A stretch of DNA of 39,397 bases from Anaerolineaceae bacterium (GCA_002699125.1 PABI01000059.1:1-39397), one strand, 5' to 3'; positions 17,001-25,696 are shown, counted from the first letter of the stretch. Notes: generated by a model not told the origin, from the sequence alone. Program-made: numbers and translations.

Positions 17001-17470
17001 TGCGGCAGGCGCTCATGGCCCTCGATCCGGCCGAAGCAGCACGCACCTTGCAAGCTGGCGAATCGTTGACGTTGGAAGTTGCCGGCGAGACGGTGACGCT
17101 GGGCGAGGATGATGTGTTGGTGCAGACGGAATCACGCGGGGGAACGGCCGTTGCCTCTGATAAAGGCGTCACGGTAGCAGTAGACACCGAACTGACGCCC
17201 GCACTGGTCCAGGAAGGCTACGCTCGCGACGTCGTGCGCCAGGTCAACAACATGCGCAAAGACGCCGGTCTGGAAATCTCCGACCGGATCGAGCTGAGCT
17301 ACCAGGGTGCTAATGGCGACGTCGCCGCCGCGCTGAGCAACTTTGCCGACTATGTGCAGCAAGAAACACTCACCGTCAATCTGCAAGCCGGCCCGATGAC
17401 CAACCCGCTGTACACCCAAACCGTCGCCATCGGCGACCAGGATGTGACGTTGCAATTACGTAAAGCATAA
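14054..17470 (+). CDS. ileS: Isoleucine--tRNA ligase, divergent class I type
   Basis: This 1138-residue class I synthetase charges tRNA(Ile). The catalytic HIGH motif appears as HHAW (GVHHAWGR, about residue 57-64) and KMSKS as EMHKS (GREMHKSWGNS, about 671-681). Both changes occur in a known clade of bacterial class I tRNA ligases; the second Lys is kept. The editing domain has the Thr-rich TTTPWT. Zinc-type Cys pairs are seen in PWCARCG, RYPHCWRCG and ECEECSH/ACPECGG. The C-terminal half carries the anticodon-binding domain. Residues about 747-763 are encoded by a heptamer repeat and look like an insertion between the catalytic and anticodon-binding parts. ATG 14054 follows GGAGC at 7 bases. 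It is the last gene of the T-box operon. Confidence 0.93.
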   Translation: MSFKDVSNKVDFVEQEREVLKFWQETDAFNELRRLRAQSGKRFSFIDGPITANNPMGVHHAWGRTYKDLYQRYHAMQGKNLRWQNGFDCQGLWVEVEVEKELGFKTKRDIEAFGLENFVKLCKARVLHYAAVQTEQSIRLGYWMDWNSPDELRRLSALMKEDPQQEVTIQGATGPITGTVEQVVGMLGLVEVGGSYFTFSDENNYMIWRFLKMCRDNGWLYKGRDVMPWCARCGTGISQHEIVTDGYFEVTHDSVYVKFPLLDRENEALLVWTTTPWTLTSNVAAAVGPELDYVKVQHEDGWTYYLAEEAAKETLIGKYEVVGKLKGEELVGWNYRGPFDELPAAMTAFTEASEPGGSPYTHRVIPWKEVGADEGTGIVHIAPGCGAEDFQLSKENDLPIIAPLNENGVYIDGFAWLTGQHSQEVAEAIFENLREKDLYYRKQRYAHRYPHCWRCGTELVYRLVDEWFISMGKLYDKPREEVTAKEKARSLRYQIMDRVEKINWYPSFGYDREMDWLRNMHDWMISKKRYWGLALPIWECEECSHFTVVGDEDELEERAVEGWEQFEGHTPHRPYIDAVKIACPECGGKVSRIKDVGNPWLDAGIVAFSTLGYRHHPEYWEKWYPADWISESFPGQFRNWFYSLLAQSTVLGDEPPFLNLFGYSTLLAEDGREMHKSWGNSIEFNEAAEKMGADTMRWLYASCKPEQNLLFGYHVGDETRRRFLIPLWNVYSFLVTYANLDNWKPEAGEWRVASDQTNLQSPNHAHAELDSWILARVDETAVSVCASLDKYDAEKATQTLEALLDDLSNWYVRRSRRRFWKSEADADKNAAYRTLYQVMVKFIRLLAPFIPFTTEAMYQNLVRRVDENAPLSVHHTLYPEADADALDRRLLDKMGLAITAASLGRSARSSEDIKLRQPLAKARINVASQQAQDDLQALADVLAEEINVKEIEVVSEVGELVNYKLMPNNRVLGPKFGSDFPKVRQALMALDPAEAARTLQAGESLTLEVAGETVTLGEDDVLVQTESRGGTAVASDKGVTVAVDTELTPALVQEGYARDVVRQVNNMRKDAGLEISDRIELSYQGANGDVAAALSNFADYVQQETLTVNLQAGPMTNPLYTQTVAIGDQDVTLQLRKA
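16294..16342 (+). repeat. Heptamer repeat inside the ileS coding region
   Basis: TGGCGAG is repeated three times (16294-16314) and followed by four diverged 7-base units to 16342, among them ACTAATC and TCCAATC. The total of 49 bases is not a multiple of three, yet the frame is open. It encodes a polar stretch that looks like an insertion in IleS. Confidence 0.75.
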
Positions 17471-17476
17471 ACTTTC

Positions 17477-17518
17477 ACCCTCACCCCAACCCTCTCCCTT
17501 GAGGGTTGGGGTGAGGGT
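17477..17518. terminator. Perfect 18-bp hairpin after ileS
   Basis: Arms 17477-17494 and 17501-17518 pair perfectly around TCCCTT. It begins 7 bases after the ileS stop codon and lacks a strong T-tract. The core CCCTCACCCCAACCCTC resembles the hairpin repeat at 52-88, so it is probably a dispersed repeat serving as terminator. Confidence 0.75.
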
Positions 17519-17852
17519 CAGTTTTCCAAGAACTCTAATTTGAGATTGTGCCCATACTCTGGTTCCCTTTCTACTACCTTGCCCCTACATGAATTTCCCC
17601 ATGAAAAATGTGAGCATTGCTGCGTAAAATAGCCAATTGGGCTGCCAGTTTGGTACAATCACAGCGTTGCCAAATTTTGGCGATGAAAATCGTTTGAACT
17701 TTACCTTGTCATTCTGAGCCTTTGGCGAAGAATCCCTCTAAGCTTGGCTGGAAAAATACAAACGATGAGCCAGGCGTGACGAACTCGATGGTTTCTGGGA
17801 TGCTTCACTGCGTTCAGCATGACAGGCCTGGTAAGCTGGGAAGGCTTTGTTT
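17519..17852. repeat. Intergenic region with a MITE-like inverted-repeat element at 17706-17827
   Basis: The 17519-17705 part shows no gene. From 17706 the sequence begins TTGTCATTCTGAGCC and ends near 17827 with TTCAGCATGACAGG, forming imperfect terminal inverted repeats around phrases such as GAAGAATCC and GATGCTTCACTGCG. Similar TGTCATTCTGAG elements are known as dispersed intergenic repeats in many bacterial genomes. The promoter of the next gene must lie in or after it. Confidence 0.6.
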
Positions 17853-19790
17853 ATGCGTCACCTCACACTTTTAGTTTTGTTTTTGATGTTGGGCCTGGGT
17901 GTGGTTGTTATTATGCCTGAGAATGTGGTGGAAACGGCCGTTCCCATTGCAGCCGCTGGACCAGAGTTGGGATTGGAATCGCTGCAAGTGCAGAAAATGA
18001 CCTTGCAACCACTGCCGGAACGGCCGCTCATCGCCAATGAAGCCGCAGACAGCTGTACAAATGCCACCACGGTCGATTTGGATGGCTCCGGGGTAGGGGA
18101 AACAACGCAGGTGAATGAGATGTCTGAGGGAGCTGAAGACCCGGTGCTTACCTGCGCCTGGGGCGCTCCCAGCCGTCCGCAAGGATACCGCACCGTCTGG
18201 TACAAATTCACGCCAGAGAGCAACGGCCGTGTCACCATCGACACCGCTAACAACTTTAATCCCAACAGTTACGATACTATCCTGGCTGTTTACACGGGTG
18301 CCTGTGGCGCCGCCACGCTGAACATGGTTGCCTGCAACGATGATTACCAGGGCTTTGCCTCGCGCGTCACGTTTGATGTCTCCCAAGGGACAACCTACTT
18401 CGTGGAGGTGGCCGACTGGAATGCGGCAGAACCCGGTCCGCTCCAGCTGGACATCTTTTTTGTCCTGGACCCCATTCCCTCAAAATGGGCGACCTTTGGA
18501 ACGTCAGCACCGGCCCGCACGCGCCACGCCACGGTGAAGCACAATGGTTGGATTTACATGGTGGGCGGTCAAACCAATGCCACCTCACCCCCATCGTTAA
18601 GCAGCAACCTGTATCGTTACAATCCGGGCGATGATACCTGGACCACGTTGGCTCCCATGCCGGGAAACCCCTTAACGGATCTCACGGCCGCTCAGGTGAA
18701 CGGCAACATCTATGTGCCTGGCGGCTACGACGGCAACAGCATGGTTGATACGCACCATGTGTACAACATTGCCGGTGCTCATTGGGAACCAGACCGACAG
18801 TCCCCACCCGTCGCCGTGGGCTGGGCCCAGGCGGTGGTGCCCGCGGACCAGGGTGGTTATTATCTGGTGGGCGGCATCAGCAACACGGACTTTTTGGCGG
18901 ATACGGCCGTTGTCCACAACGATGTCTCTTTTTTCAATGGCACAAGCTGGGATGCAGATACCCCTGACATGATTGTGCCCCGCTATGGGCATACGGCCGT
19001 TTGGATTAACAACGGCATCTGCGCAGTGGGTGGCATTAACAATAACAATGAGCTGATTCAAGATGGCGAATGTTACCAACCGGCCGGCAGTGGTACCTGG
19101 CAGACCATCGCCCCCATGAACATTGCCCGCTATGGCGCTGCCAGTGCCGTGAGTCCAGAAGGCAAATGGTACGTGTTTGGCGGGCTGGATGGCACCCACG
19201 AAGCCGTGCCTGAAGTTGAAGTATATGATCCGCAAAATCCGGCCGCAGGTTGGCAGCTTTTGGACGTCACCTATGATTTAGGCGGCAGTCCGATTGTGCG
19301 CGCCCGCGCTTTTCCGCAGGGAGAATTTATTAACAACTACCTGTTTGCCATTGGCGGGCACGACACTATCGACTTTTTTGTGACACCTTTAGTTCACCGG
19401 CTATTGGCCCTGGGTAAAACAAATCATTTGCCCGTTATTATGAACGGCGATGGTGGTTTGAACGATAACTTTAGTGTTGCCCAGCGGCTTGTTTTAAACG
19501 TGGCCCAGGTGCATAAATTTGACGACTCATTCGATTTCTTTGATGCCTACTATTTTGATCAGCCCAACACCAGCACGGTCACCGTGCGCCTGAACCAGAT
19601 TCCATCTGGCAGTGATTACAACATCACGATTTATGATGCCAACAAGAGCGTGCGCGGCAGCGGGTCGCTGGCCGGAAACCAGAGCGAAGCGGTGACGCTG
19701 TTCCTTGCTACAGGTCGGTATTACGTTATGGTTGAGCGCATTTTTGGCCAGTCAGATGGCTCCAACTACCGCATCATTGTAGAAAAATAA
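17853..19790 (+). CDS. Secreted Kelch-repeat protein with PPC-like domains
   Basis: This protein of about 645 residues begins with a signal peptide or anchor (RHLTLLVLFLMLGLGVVVI). Residues about 55-205 look like a PPC-type beta-sandwich (TVWYKFTPESNGRVTIDT, FVEVADW). Residues about 210-510 contain five or six Kelch repeats, seen as repeated GWIYMVGG, GNIYVPGGYDG, GGYYLVGGIS, NGICAVGG and GKWYVFGGLDG, which form a beta-propeller. A second PPC-like domain closes the protein. It is most likely exported and acts as a surface binding protein; no catalytic residues are evident. I choose ATG 17853, preceded by GGGAAGG, over the TTG at 17847. Many palindromes in the gene match the host signature. 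Confidence 0.85.
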   Translation: MRHLTLLVLFLMLGLGVVVIMPENVVETAVPIAAAGPELGLESLQVQKMTLQPLPERPLIANEAADSCTNATTVDLDGSGVGETTQVNEMSEGAEDPVLTCAWGAPSRPQGYRTVWYKFTPESNGRVTIDTANNFNPNSYDTILAVYTGACGAATLNMVACNDDYQGFASRVTFDVSQGTTYFVEVADWNAAEPGPLQLDIFFVLDPIPSKWATFGTSAPARTRHATVKHNGWIYMVGGQTNATSPPSLSSNLYRYNPGDDTWTTLAPMPGNPLTDLTAAQVNGNIYVPGGYDGNSMVDTHHVYNIAGAHWEPDRQSPPVAVGWAQAVVPADQGGYYLVGGISNTDFLADTAVVHNDVSFFNGTSWDADTPDMIVPRYGHTAVWINNGICAVGGINNNNELIQDGECYQPAGSGTWQTIAPMNIARYGAASAVSPEGKWYVFGGLDGTHEAVPEVEVYDPQNPAAGWQLLDVTYDLGGSPIVRARAFPQGEFINNYLFAIGGHDTIDFFVTPLVHRLLALGKTNHLPVIMNGDGGLNDNFSVAQRLVLNVAQVHKFDDSFDFFDAYYFDQPNTSTVTVRLNQIPSGSDYNITIYDANKSVRGSGSLAGNQSEAVTLFLATGRYYVMVERIFGQSDGSNYRIIVEK

Positions 19791-19794
19791 AGTT

Positions 19795-19856
19795 AGCCAC
19801 AGAGATCACAGAGGGTAAACAGGAAAATCTCCAAAATCTCTGTGTCCTCTGTGGCT
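19795..19856. terminator. Inverted repeat between the Kelch gene and sbcD
   Basis: Arms 19795-19813 and 19838-19856 pair at 17 of 19 positions (AGCCACAGAG against CTCTGTGGCT). The type is a common dispersed CACAGAG repeat. It starts 4 bases after the stop codon and may end the transcript. Confidence 0.65.
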
Positions 19857-19878
19857 CATTTAATCTCTCAAGGAAGTT

Positions 19879-21117
19879 ATGCCGACAGAAAAACCCATCC
19901 GTTTGCTACATTTTGCCGATGCCCATATTGATATTGCTAATTACGGCCGTCACGATCCCGAAACCGGTCTGCCCATGCGCGTCATGGACTTTTTGCACGC
20001 GCTGGACCAGATTGTGGATGCAGCCATCGAGGAAAAAGTCGAGCTGGTCATCTTTGCCGGGGACGCGTACAAGGACCGCAATCCCCAGCCGACGTTCCAG
20101 CGCGCCTGGGGCGAGCGGATGATGCGCCTTTCCCAGGCGGGCATCCCCACGCTGCTGCTGGTGGGCAACCATGATGTCTCTCCGGCGGCGGGCCGGGCAC
20201 ATACGCTGCACGAGTTCAGCACGCTTGCCGTGCCTCACATTCACGTCGCCGACCGGCTGGCGCTGTGGACGCCGGAGCAGTTGGGCCTGCCGGTGCAGAT
20301 CATCACCGTGCCCTGGGTGTCGCGCAGCATGTTGGTCGGGCGCGAGGAGACGCTGGGCCGCACGGTGGAGGAGATTTACGCTCGCATTGAGGAATTGGTG
20401 GTGCAGCGGGTGATGCACTTTATTGAAACGGCCGATCCCGACATCCCCCTCATTCTCACCGCCCACGCCAGCGTTTCCGGGGCCAAATTCGGCAGCGAGC
20501 GGGCGGTGATGCTAGGGCACGAGCTGGTTCTCAGCGGCGGGCTGGTGAACCATGCCAAGCTGGATTATGTGGCGTTGGGCCACATCCACAAGCCGCAGGT
20601 GCTGTCCAGCGATAACAGCCATCCGCCTATCATTTATCCTGGTTCCATTGAGCGCATTGATTTTGGCGAAAAAGAGGATAAGCGGTTTGTTCTGGCCGAA
20701 GTGGGCAAAGGGGATACCCATTGGGAATTTCGTATGTTGAATACGCGCCGCTTCATTGATCCAGCACCCATTACACCGCGCACCGAACATTTTATGGAAG
20801 ATGTACTCAGCCAACTGCCTGCCGCTGAAGACGTAACTGACGCCATTTGCCGCGTGCGCCTCAGCTTCCCCCGCGATGACGAGCCACTGCTGGATGAGCG
20901 GGCCATTTTAGAGCATTTTAAAGACGCCTTCGACGTCAAAATTCAGAAGCATTACCTCACCAACAAACGATCTCGCCTGGGTGATGCAGCCGGCGTGGAA
21001 GCGATGACGCCGCTGGAATTGCTGGAAGCATACTGGCTCAGTGAGGAGCTGGATGGTGAGGAAATTGAGGTGATGCTGGGGCTGGCGAAGGATGTGCTGG
21101 CAGACGAGTTAGAGTGA
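19879..21117 (+). CDS. sbcD: Exonuclease subunit SbcD (Mre11-like)
   Basis: This 412-residue protein is the nuclease half of the SbcCD complex, which trims DNA ends and cleaves hairpins. The calcineurin-like phosphoesterase motifs are intact: FADAHID, FAGDAYKDRNP, LLVGNHD, TAHASV and LGHIHKPQ provide the Mn ligands. A capping domain and a C-terminal SbcC-binding region follow. The ATG at 19879 has AAGGAAG just upstream. Sixteen bases separate it from sbcC, so the two are co-transcribed as usual. Confidence 0.96.
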   Translation: MPTEKPIRLLHFADAHIDIANYGRHDPETGLPMRVMDFLHALDQIVDAAIEEKVELVIFAGDAYKDRNPQPTFQRAWGERMMRLSQAGIPTLLLVGNHDVSPAAGRAHTLHEFSTLAVPHIHVADRLALWTPEQLGLPVQIITVPWVSRSMLVGREETLGRTVEEIYARIEELVVQRVMHFIETADPDIPLILTAHASVSGAKFGSERAVMLGHELVLSGGLVNHAKLDYVALGHIHKPQVLSSDNSHPPIIYPGSIERIDFGEKEDKRFVLAEVGKGDTHWEFRMLNTRRFIDPAPITPRTEHFMEDVLSQLPAAEDVTDAICRVRLSFPRDDEPLLDERAILEHFKDAFDVKIQKHYLTNKRSRLGDAAGVEAMTPLELLEAYWLSEELDGEEIEVMLGLAKDVLADELE

Positions 21118-21133
21118 CAGTTAATAGAGAGTT

Positions 21134-24112
21134 ATGATTCCAACAAGACTTGAGATTTCCAACTTTTTATCTTATCGGGAGACGGCCGTTCTCCAATTCG
21201 ACGGTATTCATCTGGCCTGTATTTCCGGGGCTAACGGCGCGGGTAAGTCGTCTATTTTGGACGGCATTACCTGGGCACTGTTTGGCCAGAGCCGCAGCCG
21301 CAGCGACGACGATCTGGTTAACCGCCTGTCAGCCATTGATGACAAAACGGCCGAAGTGCAGCTGGAGTTTGAGCTAGAAGGCACGATGTACCGGGTGACG
21401 CGCAGCAAGCGCAAGGGCAAAACCACCCAGCTTGATCTGCAAATTGCCGCCGGCGACGACGCCTGGAAAACCCTCACCGAAGGCAAGCTGCGCGAAACGC
21501 AGACGGCCATCGAGCAGCTGCTGCGCATGAATTACGACACGTTCATTAATGCCAGCTTTTTGCTGCAAGGCAAGGCAGATGAGTTCACCACCAAGACGCC
21601 CAATCGCCGCAAAGAGATTTTGGCTGATTTGCTGGGCGTGAGCATCTGGGACCAATATCGGGAATTAGCCGCCAACCGGCGCAAGGAAGAAGAGCGGCAG
21701 CTGGATTTGTTGGACCACCAAATCCAGGAAATTGAAGCGGAACTGGATCAGGAAGAAGAACGGCAAACGGCCGTTACCGAAGCCCAAGCAGTTCTGGAAG
21801 CCATTGCGGAACGATTGGCCGATAAGGAGGCATTGTTGCAGCAGTTGCGCCGGGCCGAAACGGCCGTGCAGCAGCACAAGCAGCTTGTTGAAACCCTGGC
21901 CACCAACTTAAACCGGGGCAAGGCACAGCTGGAGAGCTTGCAGCGCAGCCAAATGCAGCGGCAGCAGGAGCGCGACGGCTATTCCGCCATTCTGGCCGAC
22001 GCCGAAACCATCACCAAACAGCATGAAGCGTGGCAGGAAGCCGATGCCACCTTCCAGAGCTGGCAGGATAAGGCGGATGAATTTAACAAGCTGGAGCAAA
22101 GCAAACGGCCGTACGAAGTTGCCATTGCCGAGGAAAAATCTCGCCTGACCCAGCAGGCAGAAGCGTTGCAGGCCCAGGCCAAACGTGCTGAAGCGGCGGC
22201 TGATGAGCAAGAAAAGCTAGAAGCCGAACTGGCTTCGGCCAAAGCTGCCCTGGCCGAATTGGAAATGAAGCTGGAAACGCTCAACAAGCAAGAAGCCGAA
22301 TGGCACGAGCTGCGCAGCGAATTGCAAAAACAGGAAAGTGAGCGGGAGTCACAGACGCGTGAGTTGAACCGGCTGCAAAATCAGGCCAAACGGATAGCGG
22401 CGCTGCGTCAGGAAGAAACGGCCGTTTCGCAGAACCTGCAAACCGCCCAGCAGCAAATCACTGACCTTACGGCCCAGCTGGCCGATTTGAGCCAGAAGGA
22501 GCAGGAACTCGGCACTGTCAGTGCGGAGAAGGTGGGGTTGGAAAGCAGCCAGCCCGCGCTCAAAGAGCAGATGAACCGCCTGAAGGCGCGCATCGAGCAG
22601 CTGGAAGCCGAAACCGGCGGCAGCTGCCCCCTCTGCGGCCAGGAGCTCACGGTAGAACACCGGTCGCAGGTGATGGCCGAGCTGCAAACCGAAGGTAACG
22701 GGATGGGCGAGCGTTTCCGCAGCAACAAACAAACCATCGAAACGCTCGCCGGCCAGATTGCGGAGCTGGACCGCGTCATCATTCAACGACCGCAGCTGGA
22801 AAAATCGCTGCAAACGCAGCAGACGCGGCAGGCGCAGGCGCAGGCTCGTCTGGATGAAATCAGCCAGACGTTGGCTGAATGGGAAGCGGGCGAAGCCACC
22901 CAGCTGGCTGAACTGGAAGCGGCGCTGGCCGAAGATAATCTAACTGAGCTGCGGGAACAGGTGATTGAACTAGGAACGGCCGTGCAAAACAAACCAGCCC
23001 TGGAAAATGAACGCCGCCAGCAGGAACAGCGTCTGGCCAACGATGAGGCCCGTCTGGCCGAACTCAACCGCTTCATGGCCGACTGGGCTGAATCGGGCCA
23101 GGAGCAGCTGGCCACGGTGCAGCAGCAGCTGGAAAGCGAAGATTTTGCCGCCGAAGCCAGGGCCGCGCTAACTGGCCTGAATGCCGAGCTGTCCGAACTG
23201 GGTTATGATAGCGACGCTCATGCTGCCGCCCGCAAAGCACGGCAGGCGTTGGCCGAGGTGCCGGAGCAGTTCCAAAAGCTGCGGCAGGCGGAAGCGGCCG
23301 TCAAGCCGCTGGAAGATGCCCTGGCTGAAGGCAGCAAGCGCATTGCCGAGCAAGAAGAGTCGCTGGCTGAACTGACTGAGCAGCATGAAACGGCCGTGGC
23401 CGAACTGGCCCAAATGACCGCCGACGGGGGCGACCTGCGCGGCGTGGAAAAAGAAGTGTTTGCCCTGCGTGAAGAGCAGATTGCCGCCAATCAAAAAGTG
23501 GCCGTGGCCCAAAATCGTCTGGAGGTGCTGGGCGATCAGCGCCAGCGGCAAAAGGAGCTGGCAGAACAGCGAACGGCCGTCACCCAACAAATTCAGCGGC
23601 TCAAGCTGCTGGAAAAAGCATGTGGCAAAAGCGGCGTCCAGGCGCTGCTGATTGAGCAGGCGCTGCCGGAGATCGAGGAGCGGGCCAACGAACTATTAGA
23701 TCGGCTGACCGGCGGCGAGATGACCGTATCTTTTGCCACGCAGCGCGAGCTAAAAAGTCGGGATGGTCTGGCGGAGACGCTGGACATTCACATTCGGGAC
23801 CACGCCGGGGAACGGCCGTACGACAATTACAGCGGCGGGGAGCAGTTCCGGGTCAACTTTGCCATCCGGCTGGCGCTGTCTCAACTGTTGGCCAAACGGG
23901 CCGGGGCGCGGCTGCAAACCCTGGTGATTGATGAAGGATTTGGCAGCCAGGACCCAAACGGCCGTCAGCGCCTCGTCGAAGCCATCAACACTATCCAGAA
24001 CGATTTCCAACGCATTTTGGTCATCACCCACATTGATGAACTGCGTGATGCTTTCCCCAATCGCATTGAGGTGCGCAAAACGACCAGCGGTTCCCAAATC
24101 GCGCTCAGCTAA
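21134..24112 (+). CDS. sbcC: Exonuclease subunit SbcC (Rad50-like ATPase)
   Basis: This 992-residue SMC-family ATPase drives the SbcD nuclease. The N-terminal Walker A is SGANGAGKSS (about residues 33-42). Long coiled coils rich in Glu, Gln and Ala (about 190-840) flank the zinc hook CPLC at about residues 498-501. The C-terminal lobe has the ABC signature YSGGEQFRVNF (about 899) and Walker B LVIDEGFGSQD. Length is normal for the family. Ten or so ACGGCCGT copies lie in it, mostly in the Thr-Ala-Val frame (for example ETAV), so the palindrome shapes the coiled-coil sequence. Confidence 0.97.
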   Translation: MIPTRLEISNFLSYRETAVLQFDGIHLACISGANGAGKSSILDGITWALFGQSRSRSDDDLVNRLSAIDDKTAEVQLEFELEGTMYRVTRSKRKGKTTQLDLQIAAGDDAWKTLTEGKLRETQTAIEQLLRMNYDTFINASFLLQGKADEFTTKTPNRRKEILADLLGVSIWDQYRELAANRRKEEERQLDLLDHQIQEIEAELDQEEERQTAVTEAQAVLEAIAERLADKEALLQQLRRAETAVQQHKQLVETLATNLNRGKAQLESLQRSQMQRQQERDGYSAILADAETITKQHEAWQEADATFQSWQDKADEFNKLEQSKRPYEVAIAEEKSRLTQQAEALQAQAKRAEAAADEQEKLEAELASAKAALAELEMKLETLNKQEAEWHELRSELQKQESERESQTRELNRLQNQAKRIAALRQEETAVSQNLQTAQQQITDLTAQLADLSQKEQELGTVSAEKVGLESSQPALKEQMNRLKARIEQLEAETGGSCPLCGQELTVEHRSQVMAELQTEGNGMGERFRSNKQTIETLAGQIAELDRVIIQRPQLEKSLQTQQTRQAQAQARLDEISQTLAEWEAGEATQLAELEAALAEDNLTELREQVIELGTAVQNKPALENERRQQEQRLANDEARLAELNRFMADWAESGQEQLATVQQQLESEDFAAEARAALTGLNAELSELGYDSDAHAAARKARQALAEVPEQFQKLRQAEAAVKPLEDALAEGSKRIAEQEESLAELTEQHETAVAELAQMTADGGDLRGVEKEVFALREEQIAANQKVAVAQNRLEVLGDQRQRQKELAEQRTAVTQQIQRLKLLEKACGKSGVQALLIEQALPEIEERANELLDRLTGGEMTVSFATQRELKSRDGLAETLDIHIRDHAGERPYDNYSGGEQFRVNFAIRLALSQLLAKRAGARLQTLVIDEGFGSQDPNGRQRLVEAINTIQNDFQRILVITHIDELRDAFPNRIEVRKTTSGSQIALS

Positions 24113-24122
24113 GCAAATAGGA

Positions 24123-24158
24123 ATTTGATGAGTGACGGAGCGTCAAATCTGTTTTGTT
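24123..24158 (+). terminator. Probable terminator after sbcC
   Basis: ATTTGATG (24123-24130) pairs with CGTCAAAT (24141-24148), with one G-U, and CTGTTTTGTT follows. It lies 10 bases after the sbcC stop codon. A TATAAT at 24160-24165 could be part of the next promoter, but no good -35 box is in position. Confidence 0.55.
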
Positions 24159-24324
24159 GTATAATGAAAAGCCCATAAGGAAAGACGCGTATCTAGATCA
24201 CTGCCACGACATCGTTCATTTCATAAAGCCATTGCCAAAACCATATAGATAGATTGTCATTTTTCTTTTTAAGAATAGAGAGAGTTGCTGTTTGAAGAAA
24301 ATCTGTTTCTGAGAGGCAAAGAGC

Positions 24325-24702
24325 ATGGGATATTCAGTGTTAGTGGTAGACGATGATCCAATGAAACGTCAACTATTGCGTTTGATTCTGGAGCGTGCCG
24401 GATTTGGCGTAGCCGAGGCGGCTGATGGTACGGAGGCATTGCTGTCTCTGGACAGGCAAAAACCAGATTTGATGACGTTAGACGTGATGATGCCGCAAAT
24501 GGATGGGTTTGCTGTGTGTGAGCGCGTGCGCCAAAATCCTAAAACGGCCGATCTCCCCATTATCATCGTTAGTGCTCGCGCTGATGGCGGCAGTATCCGT
24601 GAAGGGTTGGCCGCCGGCGCGGACAGATATTTGCCGCAGCCCGTCATGCCTGATAAATTGATCAAAACGGTAAATGAGTTGTTACCGCCTCTAGAAAATT
24701 AA
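24325..24702 (+). CDS. Single-domain response regulator lacking the conserved Lys
   Basis: This 125-residue receiver has the acidic pair (VVDDDP), the phospho-acceptor Asp (TLDVMMPQMDGF) and the switch Ser (IIIVSARADG). The invariant Lys of the KP motif is Gln instead: RYLPQPVMP where paralogue 8401 has IYLTKPISP. That Lys normally contacts the phospho-Asp, so phosphorylation or signalling may be altered. There is no output domain. ATG 24325 is preceded by GAGAGG at 8 bases. No kinase is adjacent; a UbiA-type gene follows at a gap of 52 bases. Confidence 0.92.
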   Translation: MGYSVLVVDDDPMKRQLLRLILERAGFGVAEAADGTEALLSLDRQKPDLMTLDVMMPQMDGFAVCERVRQNPKTADLPIIIVSARADGGSIREGLAAGADRYLPQPVMPDKLIKTVNELLPPLEN

Positions 24703-24754
24703 TTTTACCCGTGGTTACCATCGAGTGGGCCACCATCATTCATCGCAGCAGTTT

Positions 24755-25630
24755 ATGGCTCAAGATTGTGTGCAATTACCCCGCAAACGAACAGTTCTAA
24801 AATTAATTAGCAACCATATGGATGCCTGGCAAGTGGCTTTGGTTATTGCCACGTTGCCTTTGCTGATTCATGGGGCCATTCGCTGGCAAACGGCCGTTCT
24901 CGTCCTGGCCATTGGGGTGGGCTACTGGTTTGCCTTTGCCCTGAATGATTATTTTGATGCGCCGTTTGACGCTCTGGATCGACGCAAAGCAGCCCGAAAT
25001 TTTTTTGTACAGGTGCCGGTGCATGGATGGATGATTGTTCTTTTTTCACTCACACTGCTGTCTTCTGTTGCGGCTGCCTATGCTCAATTTGGCCTGCCGG
25101 GCTGGTCATTTTGGGTGCTAAGCTGTTTTGTGGCCTGGGCTTATTCGGCCCCGCCGCTGCGCTTAAAGCAGCGCCCCGGATTTGATCTCATTGTTCACAC
25201 GCTTTTTGTACAAACATTCCCCTATGTTGTCTGCATGGTGCTCATTCAGGCCAGCTGGGCTTTGCTTGATTGGGTCCTGCTGGCCATTCTTTCTTTGGCT
25301 TCACTGACGGCCCAGCTAGAGCAACAGGCGCGCGATTTTGTGGTTGATTTACAGGCAGGGGGGACGTTTGCCACGCGGCTGGGGCGAAGGCGGGTGGTGC
25401 GAGGGCTGCGTTGGGTCACGGCCGTTTGCCTTCTCATCGCCTTAATTTCTGTGGTACAGGGCACCATTCCCTGGTTCTTGCTTCCTTTTGGCCTCATCGG
25501 GCTGCCGGCGCTGTTGCACCGCTTTTGGCGCAAACCAGAAGCGCCTCGCTCTGAGCGCTTGGTCCTGCTCTCCACTACGGCTGGTTTTCTGTATACCGGC
25601 GTAATTTTTTGCTACTTTTTACTCTCCTAA
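24755..25630 (+). CDS. UbiA-family prenyltransferase
   Basis: This membrane protein of about 291 residues has eight or so hydrophobic spans. It carries the two Asp-rich motifs of the UbiA superfamily, which bind Mg-prenyl-diphosphate: NDYFDAPFDALDR (first) and QARDFVVDLQAG (second). Members prenylate quinone precursors, chlorophyllide or lipids; which acceptor is used here cannot be told. I favour ATG 24755; the frame extends to a GTG at 24725, and ATG 24818 directly before the first span is another option. None has a clear ribosome binding site. It is followed by a GNAT gene after 66 bases. Confidence 0.85.
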   Translation: MAQDCVQLPRKRTVLKLISNHMDAWQVALVIATLPLLIHGAIRWQTAVLVLAIGVGYWFAFALNDYFDAPFDALDRRKAARNFFVQVPVHGWMIVLFSLTLLSSVAAAYAQFGLPGWSFWVLSCFVAWAYSAPPLRLKQRPGFDLIVHTLFVQTFPYVVCMVLIQASWALLDWVLLAILSLASLTAQLEQQARDFVVDLQAGGTFATRLGRRRVVRGLRWVTAVCLLIALISVVQGTIPWFLLPFGLIGLPALLHRFWRKPEAPRSERLVLLSTTAGFLYTGVIFCYFLLS

Positions 25631-25696
25631 AAACGAGTACAATTTGTCTGAGCAAGGTTTGGATTTACCAAAGTTCTGAGTTTGGGGATTTGCAGT

